This document shows, piece after piece, positions 20,001 to 28,692 of a stretch of DNA of 40,593 nucleotides. Location: positions 34,198-74,790 of the forward strand of contig JBNGIQ010009323.1 in NCBI GenBank assembly GCA_049999765.1, given 5' to 3'. The stretch comes from Phaeoceros laevis (Eukaryota > Anthocerotophyta > Anthocerotopsida > Notothyladales). The position numbers and the translations under genes were made by a program. The notes below the pieces were generated by a model, which was given only the letters and a program-made list of their open reading frames with translations, had not been told where the DNA came from and made no database searches. Numbering within the stretch: position 1 is the stretch's first letter; each line of letters starts with the position of its first letter.

Positions 20001-21218
20001 CTATGCACTATTTGTATTTATAGAACATAAGATAAAGGAGCTTGAGAGGTTGTCTATGTCAGACTTCTCATATCTCCTTCTCTTGCTACACGAGTCTTCA
20101 ACGCTTGTTTCGTATTCAAACTTTCTCCCTCTTTTTAACTTGTTTTGTGTATCACATGTTCGGTTTGTGAGACTTTGCATTTGGGAACAAAGTGATCCCA
20201 CTCTGTTATGTGATTTTACCTTTGAGTTGTCCCTACTACTTAGGCAATGTGTGTTCTTCAAACCTGAGGTTATAAGATGATTAACTCTTTGTATCAGTTG
20301 TCTCCTTTTGCTACCTGGGCCTTCGGCAACTTTTTCAAGTTCAAAGTCTCTCTCCCTTTTTAATTTAATTTGTTCATCACATGAATTTGTTGTGAGACTT
20401 TGCATTTGGGAACAAATTGATTCCACGATGTTGTCTGATTTTACCATTAGTTTGTCTACATTGCCTAAACATTGTGTGTTCTTGAGGCTTGAGGTTGTAA
20501 GACAACTAACCCTCCCTGTGCTACCTTCGTGGTTCTCTACGACTGCTCCGAGCTTCGCCAGCTTGACCAGTGCATATACAGTTTCAAAACCCTCATAAAA
20601 ATTGTACAATGACCCTCCCAAAGTCACAATGTGATACAAGCCGGAGGCATGCACAGTGACGGTCACAACAGACTTATTGATTATCATGGTGTATTTGACC
20701 TCCTTGCAACCTTTTTTAGCCGACTCAGTTCTTGATGGGTACTTGGTTTGGGTTTTCAAAGCTCCCTTGAGCTTATCCAAATCCACAGTGTCACGAATCC
20801 CATCCTCACACGCAACTCCTCCAACAAGTTGCTCCACACGGAAGCCGCACATCTTTGCCTTGTTGTAAGTATCTCCCCCTAAAGATTGTAGCAATTTCAC
20901 AAACTTTTCTGCACCGAATATGGCATCTTTAATGACCTTGGCACGCAGAATCCTCACCTTGCCGGATGCATAAACCAGCAACAAAAGTGCAGGTTGCTTC
21001 ATATGTATCGTGACAAACTCAAAGTCTTGATAATGTTTCTTGTGTTTTTCGGAGACCTTGTATGTTGCAAGCTTTGTCATGACCAATTGCAAATGCAACT
21101 TCACACCTACATTCATCACACAAATATATTGCTGGATAGACGGAATAATCCCTGAAGGAGGGACAAACATATCAATGCTTGATATTTCCAAAGCATCCAA
21201 ATCCGTGTCCATGCCCAC
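20001..21218 (-). CDS. highly divergent TATA-box-binding-protein-like protein with duplicated C-terminal repeat
   Basis: An intact intronless frame of 405 residues. Residues about 20-232 follow the two-lobe TBP layout: IIPSIQQYICVMNVGVKLHL, then VTIHMKQPALLLLVYASGKV and FRVEQLVGG. The second lobe has VVTVTVHASGLYHIVTLGG and YEGFETVYALVKLAK. TBP has PxxQNIVxTVxLGCKLDL, IFASGK, FKIQNIVG, IFVSGK and FExIYPVL in the same order. By eye, the first DNA-intercalating Phe survives (DFEFV). The second is Tyr, and those of lobe 2 are replaced (His in VHASG), so normal TATA binding is doubtful. Residues 236-310 and 311-385 are two copies of a ~75-residue repeat with LKNTxCL and SQMQSLT motifs, each ending in SKRR, a likely nuclear signal. 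The start at 21218 is the first ATG. A role in transcription is only inferred. Confidence 0.65.
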   Translation of the reverse strand: MGMDTDLDALEISSIDMFVPPSGIIPSIQQYICVMNVGVKLHLQLVMTKLATYKVSEKHKKHYQDFEFVTIHMKQPALLLLVYASGKVRILRAKVIKDAIFGAEKFVKLLQSLGGDTYNKAKMCGFRVEQLVGGVACEDGIRDTVDLDKLKGALKTQTKYPSRTESAKKGCKEVKYTMIINKSVVTVTVHASGLYHIVTLGGSLYNFYEGFETVYALVKLAKLGAVVENHEGSTGRVSCLTTSSLKNTQCLGNVDKLMVKSDNIVESICSQMQSLTTNSCDEQIKLKRERDFELEKVAEGPGSKRRQLIQRVNHLITSGLKNTHCLSSRDNSKVKSHNRVGSLCSQMQSLTNRTCDTQNKLKRGRKFEYETSVEDSCSKRRRYEKSDIDNLSSSFILCSINTNSA

Positions 21219-22172
21219 AACCCCGAAGTCCGTTTTGAGAATCGTGGTCCAAGTAGCTCTAGACGTCCTTCACGTAAGACAACCTTGCAAAAGTCTTGTA
21301 CTTGGCAAGGTCTTGGTTGCCTTAGCACCAATAGCACCAAGTACAATGGACTTGATTTAGTGGATGAGACTACCATTGATGTGCCCAAGCATCTACTTAT
21401 ATAGGTAATGTATACTAGTTTTTAGAGATAAGTGCTCCTCCGGCCTTGGATGTCAATTTTTTTTTATTTTCGAGACTTCAAGTTTTTCTACAATTTGTCC
21501 ACGTTGGAATGCAAAGGTTCCAGGAACTTGAGCTGGATCAAAAAACTTCGATCTCCTTGAGCCTTGGAATCACATAGTATATGGAAAATAACTTTGAAGG
21601 ACACAAGTTTTTCAAAGACCTAGGGTGTACAATGCGAAATGCAGGCAGTGACTGCAAGGGCAAAAAAGGCCAATCTCGAGTAGAGGCATTCAGAACCGGG
21701 TTTTCTGGTTACCAACAGCTAGTGGTTATTTGGCCTCGAGAACATAATTGCCAAGCCATGTGCGAGTTTCGGAAAGGTTGTCGACTAGACTCGATGTCCC
21801 CAAATAGAACACTGTTTGGCAGCTTCTTCTTTGTAAGACAGCGCAAGCCAAGGTTAATGCCAGCTACAGCGCGTTGCTTGCGGCTGTGACGTCGAATGCA
21901 AGGCTTATTCACTGGAATGAGGGAGGGAAGGAGGTGCCTCCTAAGAAATTCATATATATGATCAATGCGTCTTGAAGAGATAAGCGATCAGTTTCATTCG
22001 CAGCGCTTGCAAGGTATGCGAGCTCCTCCCTATTCGAGCTCTTCAGAGATCAAGTTTTGCTGCAAAGTCGATGGGCGAACAGAAGCTGCGAGCTCAAAAT
22101 TGATGTTCCGCACAAAATGCCGGACCTGAACTACCCTCGACCGCTGTGTTAACAAAGTTTCTGGGTTCAGGA
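21219..22172. other. intergenic, no gene seen
   Basis: The 5' flank of the TBP-like gene and unassigned sequence. Short open frames on both strands show no family resemblance. Confidence 0.4.
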
Positions 22173-22203
22173 ATCCCGTCATCCTCGGCAGAAGTAGGGG
22201 GTC
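22173..22203 (+). repeat. 31 bp element, copy 1, far upstream of the plus Cys-rich gene
   Basis: The 31 bp starting ATCCCGTCATCCTCGGCAGA is identical, in reverse complement, to 25743-25773, upstream of the minus-strand Cys-rich gene. Downstream of it, CCAGAACCATCTCTCCAGCA (about 22265-22285) also has a close counterpart near 25558-25583 on the minus strand. This marks homologous flanks. Confidence 0.85.
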
Positions 22204-22558
22204 TTGAAACTTAAAATATTGCTCTCTGCCTCCTAGCAGACTGCTCTCACCAACCCATCATTTCCCCAGAACCATCTCTCCAGCACATGGTGATTCTGCC
22301 CACGAGACCATCGTGGACAAGTGCTACGGAGGCCTACTTAAAGCAGAACACTACATGGAAAGATGTTGCAACAGATCCAGCTGCTAACTGTTGCAAGTTT
22401 TGCCGACTTCTGCCAAAAATTCACCTTTCAATCTTGAGAGATCCAAGCTCAGGTTCCAATTATCTCGAAACCTTATCCCAAACATGAGAAATCTGCTGCT
22501 GGCATGGCTTTCCACATCGATATGGATCCGTTTCGTCCTGGACCAGGCCTCCCGGCGG

Positions 22559-22585
22559 CATCCTCGGCAGAATAAGGGGGTCAAC
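22559..22585 (+). repeat. element copy 2, about 260 bp upstream of the plus Cys-rich gene
   Basis: CATCCTCGGCAGAA is followed by TAAGGGGGTCAAC. It differs from the copies at 22173 and 25743 by one base, and it shares the trailing AAC with the latter. It is oriented along the coding strand of the gene it precedes. Confidence 0.75.
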
Positions 22586-22841
22586 AGTTTTTGTGTAGAT
22601 GATAAAAAAGCAGAGTCGGCACACTCACGGGACATCTGGTACGTTCCATCGGTTTCAGAGCACTTTTGCTTGCTCACACCTCATCCTTCCTGGAATCCTG
22701 GCACCCATGGCCATCGATATCGTGAGCTCGAGCACAGCTTCGAATTCCCTCACTTATTGAAGGAAACAGTCCACCTAAACTCACCTCCCCTACAAAGAAG
22801 CACGCATGCTCCTTTCTCTTCATGCTTTTCTTGAACTCTGA

Positions 22842-23286
22842 ATGTTCACAGCAGCCATGTCTCCAACCTTCTTGTCCTGGTTCTCCCTCCTGGTGCTTGC
22901 TGTCACAACAGTCTTGCTCACTCCTGCTCCACCCCAGACATGTGTTGCAGCTCAACCTGAGCTTGGGTTATGCGACTGCAACCGCGACGGGACTTGCCAG
23001 TGCCCCGATGGCTGCTCCTGCCAGCCGCTAGAAGACGGCAGAATCGGTTGCGTTTGCGACGGTGCGCCAAAATGCGTTTGCGACAACTGCAGCGTGTGTC
23101 CACCTCCTCCTCCGCCTTGCGGTTGCTCTGACACTGGATTCTGCCAGTGCGCCGAAGGATGCAACTGTACCCTCATATCCAAGGAGCCTTTCGTCACCGG
23201 CTGCGACTGTGACGGATCCGGAACCATTTCCTGCCTCTGCCCAGAAAAGTGCCTGCCTTGCCCTTCTTCTCCTCCTCCTCCTCCCC

Positions 23287-23317
<31 letters not shown>

Positions 23318-23852
23318 TCCTCCTCCTCCTCCCTGCGGTTGCTCTGACACTGGATACTGCCAGTGCGCCGAAGGCTGCAACTGCATCCTCATATCCGAGG
23401 AGCCTCTCGTCACCGGCTGCGACTGTGACCGATCCGGAACCATTTCCTGCCTCTGCCCCGAAAAGTGTCTGCCTTGCCCCCCTTCGTCTCCTCCTCCTCC
23501 CCCTCCTCCGCCTCCGCCTCCTCCTCCCTGCGATTGCTCTGACACTGGATACTGCCAGTGCGCGGAAGGCTGCAAGTGCACCCTCATATCCGAGGAGCCT
23601 CTCGTCACCGGCTGCGACTGTGACGGATCCGGAACCATTTCCTGCCTCTGCCCCGAAAAGTGTCTGCCTTGCCCCCCTCCTCCGCCGCCGCCCCCTCCTG
23701 AAGGATTGCTCTTCTGCCCGTGCGTGCTAGATAGTTCCAGGTGCGAGTGTCCCCGTGGCTGCACTTGTGGGCGCAGCAGTCCACCAGGTATCTGTGTTGA
23801 TGCCAAAGGCGCGCCCTGCTGCCAATGCTCCAAGTTCTGCCCTCTCTGCTAG
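22842..23852 (+). CDS. secreted protein of five 12-Cys metallothionein-like modules joined by polyproline
   Basis: An intact single-exon frame of 336 residues, 61 of them Cys. A hydrophobic segment (LSWFSLLVLAVTTVLLT, about 11-27) is a likely signal peptide, with cleavage before AQPEL. Five modules follow, each with 12 Cys. Modules 2-4 share the spacing CxC-x6-CxC-x3-CxC-x11-CxC-x6-CxC-x3-C-x2-C, as in CGCSDTGYCQCAEGC. Modules 2, 3 and 4 are almost identical; module 1 and the last are diverged, the last containing CCQC. Linkers are runs of Pro, up to about 20 residues, probably forming stiff rods. Repeated CxC is the hallmark of metallothioneins, so metal binding is likely, but these proteins are normally cytosolic and short. 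A disulfide-rich wall protein is the alternative. I know no described family with this architecture. Met 6 could also be the start. Confidence 0.75.
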
Positions 23853-24110
23853 CCTTGATGACCAAGAATCCGCAGTCATCTGCCAGGTATGTGTCGTCTC
23901 TTGGAGTGTTGCAATTGAGAGTCGCATTCAGAGCCTTCCGTGCTTGACATTCCTAAGCTTGCTCATCGAGACCTACAGGTGCATACATCTTGCTGGTCAA
24001 TGCAGGGGCTTTGTTTGATGAGGATACTTCGCTGTCCAAGTGGAAGCTTACAGGTGCTAGTAATTAATAGACACGTCCAGTGACACGTCCAGTGTCATGT
24101 GATGGTTGCT

Positions 24111-24330
24111 AATTTTCAGCAAGCAAACTGCCTACTCACTGTGAACTCCTGGTTCACAGCTTTATTATTCACAGCAGCTGCTGATTGTCTTTGGTGTATC
24201 CATGAACACCCTTGCTAGTTTTGAGCAAGCAAACTGGCTACCCACTGTGAACTCCTGGTTCACAGCTTTATTACTCGCAGCTCCTGGTTCACAGCTTTAT
24301 TAGCAGCTGCTGATTGTCATTGGTGTCGTG
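24111..24330. repeat. tandem repeat, about 106 bp, between the two Cys-rich genes
   Basis: AGCAAGCAAACTG is followed in both copies (about 24119 and 24225) by CACTGTGAACTCCTGGTTCA and CAGCTTTATTA. The second copy has an internal duplication of CTCCTGGTTCACAGCTTTAT. It is not coding and lies in the 3' flanks of the convergent genes. Confidence 0.85.
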
Positions 24331-24785
24331 AGCCTTGTGTAGTTGTGTGCTCATTTTGCATCCGCGAACGCTGTATGGTTCACCTGTCATGTAACAGCGT
24401 TGGATGCCGAAGCAAATCATGCAGCAAAGTGTCGTTGGAATTCGAAGATTTTGGAACTTGAAGATTTGCTAGTAGTGCCAGCTCCTAACCTAACGCATCT
24501 AGGTTGAGGCAGCGGACCTAGATTGTGAACCAGTTCACGGCTCTGTTGAATTTTGAAGTGCTACTCCAAGCATGTACTGACTCTCCTCCTCCTCCTAACG
24601 CAACGCCGTACCGTGAAGAATGGATCACCACCGCTAGTCGATCCGCAAGGCTTCGAGCAGTAGCGGGTTCCCAACTTCCCAATCGCAGCGGCCCCTGCAT
24701 TTAACAACAATCATCAATACCCCTCGGTGAGAGTCAAGCCCCAAACCTAACCAACGAGGTTGGGATTGAAACCTGCAATTGCTGA

Positions 24786-25415
24786 TCACGCCTGGCATTT
24801 GGGGCATTTGTCGGGGCAAGTGCAGATGGCACTGGGCTCCTTGCAATCGAAGCAGCGCGTGCCGCCGCTTGACGTTTTGCCACAGCTGCATGAGCTGTCG
24901 AGACACTGGCAGTAGCCCTCTTCGGAGCAGGGGCAGGCAGGCGGAGGAGGAGGGCGTTTAGGGCACTCGTCTGGGCATGAATAGACAAGGTCTCGTGGGG
25001 GAGGATGAAGCTCTGAAGGGCAAAGCTGGCACTCCTCTGAGCACAGACAGGTCCCCGGCCGGTCTTCGCAGCGACAGCCATTCACAGGAGGCTCTCCGAA
25101 CAGGCCGCACTCGCATTCCTCAGGACAACGGCAGGAGCCTTCAGAACACTCGCATGTAGGAGGAGGTTCAGGGCAGTACTTGTAGTCCAAGCAGGCACAC
25201 ACTTGCTCGCCTTTGCAGAAGCAACCGAACGACCCGTGGTCAGTGAGCCCGCACCCGCAGGAAGGGTCGTCAGGGCACTGGCAATTGCCATCGGGGTTAC
25301 AAGGGCATGGCGGCACAAGTGCATCAACCGACAACAGCTCCGAGGCAGGAGTCAACGAGACAGTCACATCAACCAGGAACCAGAGGCAGGAAACAAACGG
25401 TGGGGACACTGCCAT
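24786..25415 (-). CDS. secreted Cys-rich metallothionein-like protein, smaller paralogue
   Basis: An intact single-exon frame of 209 residues with about 38 Cys. The N-terminus (MAVSPPFVSCLWFLVDVTVS) is hydrophobic and probably a signal peptide. Three modules are visible: CPCNPDGNCQCPDDPSCGCG onwards (11 Cys), CECSEGSCRCPEECECG onwards (12 Cys) and CPCSEEGYCQCLDSSCSCG onwards (12 Cys). The last two match the spacing of the plus-strand neighbour. The linker between modules 2 and 3 has a short extra CPDEC and only a short Pro run (RPPPPPA). It is convergent with the plus-strand gene, about 930 bp apart, and their leaders are alike (CTACATAGAAGCAAGCATGC here, CTACAAAGAAGCACGCATGC there). It probably binds metal outside the cell or in a vacuole, by inference from CxC density only. 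Confidence 0.72.
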   Translation of the reverse strand: MAVSPPFVSCLWFLVDVTVSLTPASELLSVDALVPPCPCNPDGNCQCPDDPSCGCGLTDHGSFGCFCKGEQVCACLDYKYCPEPPPTCECSEGSCRCPEECECGLFGEPPVNGCRCEDRPGTCLCSEECQLCPSELHPPPRDLVYSCPDECPKRPPPPPACPCSEEGYCQCLDSSCSCGKTSSGGTRCFDCKEPSAICTCPDKCPKCQA

Positions 25416-25742
25416 TCTTTTCAGAGAGGAGACAATGGTAGCTGGTGAAGAGGACTAGCACGCATGCTTGCTTCTATGTAGGCGGAGGGAGGTGCCAAGC
25501 AGCAACTTCATGGGGGAAGATGTCTTCCTGCAAAAGGTGAGTGAAGCTGTGCTTGAGAGATGGTTCCTGGGGAGGTCGGATATGGATTTGAAGGGAAAGC
25601 CGCAGAACACGGGGACGTGCATTGCTCTGTTCCACCCGCTCCAAGTCTTCACCAAAAGACTACGCATTCGCCTCACCGCTTGTGCTTTCTGCTTCTCTAC
25701 ATATTACAGGCTGCAGGAGGCGGGGAGTAGGTGTTGTAAGTT

Positions 25743-25773
25743 GACCCCCTACTTCTGCCGAGGATGACGGGAT
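25743..25773 (-). repeat. 31 bp element, copy upstream of the minus Cys-rich gene
   Basis: The exact reverse complement of 22173-22203. It lies about 330 bp upstream of the ATG at 25415, a similar distance and the same relative orientation as copy 2 before the plus-strand gene. It could be a promoter element, a 5' exon piece or simply duplication flank. Confidence 0.85.
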
Positions 25774-27377
25774 CTTTGGACCCAGGAGCTTTGGGATCCA
25801 CAGCTGCTAAGTGTAGCAAGTCAAGCGAACCTTTGGGCTCAATGGTGTCCAAGGTATTTTTCGAGTTTCCAGTCTGTTTGGGCTTCAGTTTTTCAGGGTA
25901 GATCATGTGAGAAGAGTCTGGATAGGGGATCCAAGCTCGTCTCATGCTGCATCCCAGCGTTGGTGATGCATTCCAGGCAGCAGTTTCATGATTGGAGATG
26001 TTCTCACTAACAAGCTGTTCACAGATAATACAACGAAGGCTTTCATACCATGGACCATTTATGTAGAATTGGTGAGAACGTGGAAGAGAGTTTCTTGCCA
26101 TCTCGAACAAGAGCACCAGATACGCCAGTTGTTCGAGTCTTACATCAAGTCTGGAAGAATTCCAACCTCATTCAAGATGACGATTTCTTCGCAAGCCCCC
26201 CTACTTTCAGCGAAAATCCAGCTTTTTTGCCTGGGAGTCCCCTGGGCGACAAATACCAACTGGGGCAGGTGGGCTGTTGGCAGGGACAGAATGAGCAGCT
26301 TGCAATCATGCGACACGATGTTGCATATTCTCCCTAATAAGCGATAGTCTCCCTACTTTGACAGGTTGTCAACGTTGTCCGAGCCTCCCATACTTCGCGC
26401 TGCGATTGATGAATCAGAACGCTATCCCTTCCAGGCGCATGGATAAGGGAAACCGGCCCGGCCTCGTCGGGTTTATGGTGGAGGCTGGCGGTCCCGGTGC
26501 CATCCTGTGAGCCGGTGAGTATGTCCCGTTATACGTGCGAGAGGAATGGAGCCGTTGGGGAAAGACATCGGCCGGCGAATCCGGCAAACCCGGCAAACCC
26601 GAGCTTTTCAGACCGAAGCTGTGAGCTTCAAACTTTCCGCCGATTTCGCGACGTCCTTGCTGGAGCGAGGGAAGACATTGTTCTGTTTTCTTGGCCGGAC
26701 GTTGTTAGCGGAGCGGCTGAGATCTGTTCCAGTTCAGGCGGAAAATTTCTTGTTGTCGCAGCAATTCGATATCCGAGGCCCGTCTGAGAAGACGCGCTTC
26801 ATTTGATCGAAAGGCTCCATCTGTATGTGGCCGGCAGAGAGATGAGATTCAGAGGATAAAATCTGTTGCAGTTTCGGGGATACTTTCCAGGATGGTGCAG
26901 CCATTTTGAATTCAGCCTGGATGGCGAATTTCGTTTAGGTTTTCTGGTTTCTTGCGCAGCACTGAGAGTGTAGCTTCTATACTTGAAAGTGGAGTTTTGG
27001 CCTTGCAACTTCAGCTCTCTCGGAAGGCTGGATTTGGTTGTCTCAAGAAGATTTGGACTGGGACTTCAAACCTCCGGACAACCATCCAGAATTCAAAAGT
27101 CTTCTCTGTCGCTGAGACTGCTACATTCCTGCCTGAGATTCTTTGACTAGGTGAGCTTGAGTACACTTGCTGGTTTCTTTCGTACAACGTCCAAATGGCT
27201 CAGCTCCAGTGAGCTACTGGGATGCTATTCTTTTTTGCGCTATCTATTTTGGCCTCTCGCCAGGCAAGCAGCTTCTTACGTTGCTGCGTTGTAATATGTT
27301 TGAACAGATCGGTGATTTTGTCTCCCCGCTTCTTTGCTGTCGTTGGGGGAACGAAGTTGTGATCGGGGTTTGAAGAA
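25774..27377. other. 5' flank of the peptidoglycan-binding-domain gene, with a possible leader exon
   Basis: A strong donor-like CTAG/GTGAGC stands at 27151, and all three forward frames before it meet stops, so sequence upstream of it may be a 5' UTR exon of the gene starting at 27378. A frame at 26050-26337 contains HQVWKNSNLIQDDDFFASPP but shows no family match. Nothing else is recognised. Confidence 0.3.
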
Positions 27378-28439
27378 ATGGCAGAAGACGAGGGCAAGTA
27401 CTGTTACTTCTACAGGGACCTTGCACATGGAAGCTATGGAGGGGATGTCGCATGCCTGCAACAATACTTGAGGCGTGAGGTTCTCTATGTCTTTCTTCAG
27501 AGCCACTTTTCTTACATATGCTGATAAGGAGCAGCTTTTGGAGCGGCACTTTCATTTGTAAGTCTGCTGTTCAGGGGTACTTGACGGAGGAGCCTTCTGG
27601 ATTCTTTGGACCGTTGACTGAAGAGGCTGTGGGCAGGTGGCAGGTGCGGTTTCAACAGGAGTCATGTAACCGCGCTAATGAGGACTGTCATCAGACTGTG
27701 ACAAGATTGTTAACTAAGTCTGGATTCCTGGCATGTATGCAGACCTCCAATAATCTGTCTTCTGCGAAGGGCAACTACGGGTTTGCGTCAAGGTCATTGT
27801 ACGCCAAGAAATTCAAGCTCCCTACCATAGAGCAGCTCCGAAGTGCAGAAGCACAGGCAAAGGTGCCAACACAAGAATGGCCTTATATTACCTTGACAGG
27901 TCCCCCTTCCCGAAAGCTCACTCACTGATGCTCTCTCTGAAGCGTCTCTATTCTCTCTACCAATCAAGTCGTCGGATGCATGTCCAGGCACAAGCGTCTA
28001 AGATGGCTGTGAATGTCTGCTTAGAAGTGGAGGACGTGGAGTGTTGCCAGAGTCGAAGACTAAGGTACTTTTCCGTTTCTTTCTAGTCGGACATCTCGTA
28101 CAAGTTATTTCTAGAGTGCCCTGGGGTTATTGCTTACGTTCGACTGTCAACAGGAAAGACGCAACAAACGAAGACAAGTTCCACCTATGTCAAGAGGCTT
28201 GCCAAGTAGCAGCTGCAGAAGCCTGTGATAAGGTGTGGTTTCGTGAAAGTATTGTCTTCAGTAGCAGCTTGTAGACTCTCGGAATAGATCATTTTCTCAC
28301 AAGTCACTTGGAGATGCATCAGGCCTATCCAACCACCCAAGTTGACAAGTACAAGCAGTGCAACTCTCTGATCCCAAAACAGTGCAGAAGGACGTGCCAG
28401 CAAACAGTCTGGGAACAGGAGACTAAGGAAGGGAAGTAG
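27378..28439 (+). CDS. peptidoglycan-binding-domain (PGBD) protein with Cys-containing C-terminus
   Basis: Five exons join in frame: 27378-27479, 27575-27862, 27988-28064, 28154-28232 and 28323-28439, giving 220 residues. All junctions have GT..AG ends and consistent phase. Exons 1 and 2 together build a PG_binding_1 domain at residues 18-58: YGGDVACLQQYLRRE joined to GYLTEEPSGFFGPLTEEAVG, matching the family's DVxxLQxxL...GYL...GxFGxxTexAVxxfQ. The C-terminal exons encode KDATNEDKFHLCQEACQV and VDKYKQCNSLIPKQCRRTCQ, with five Cys. The domain binds bacterial-type wall peptides in its founders; in plants it could relate to plastid peptidoglycan, chaperoning or metalloproteases, none shown here. 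No transit peptide is seen after the chosen ATG; an upstream exon cannot be excluded. The gene is convergent with the next gene, stops being 253 bp apart. Confidence 0.7.
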
Positions 28440-28692
28440 GTCTAATCGGTTATGTTGTACAATAGTTTATAGTCGATGATGGTTAATGAAGTTGAAGAAA
28501 ATGGGTTAGAACATTTCCATCCGCCAAATGCAATTCCACTGGGGGGTAATTGTACTGGTCCACAAAATCCATGCGACAAGCAGCCGTTATGCACTTTTTC
28601 ATTCCTACCACTCTCCTGTAGAGTAACTAAATACTTTCAAAAACAGGGGCCCTTGGCGTGGGCTTCAGAGATACGTTTCAGAGTCCTGATTG

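Noticed and set aside
23265-23340. CCT/CTC trinucleotide tract considered as a microsatellite only
   Set aside because: It stays in frame and encodes a Pro linker equivalent to the other linkers, so it is treated as coding.
22952-23833. Long minus-strand frame with Gly runs opposite the plus Cys-rich gene
   Set aside because: It is the mirror of the CxC modules and polyproline codons; the plus frame has a signal peptide and regular Cys spacing, the minus frame has neither.
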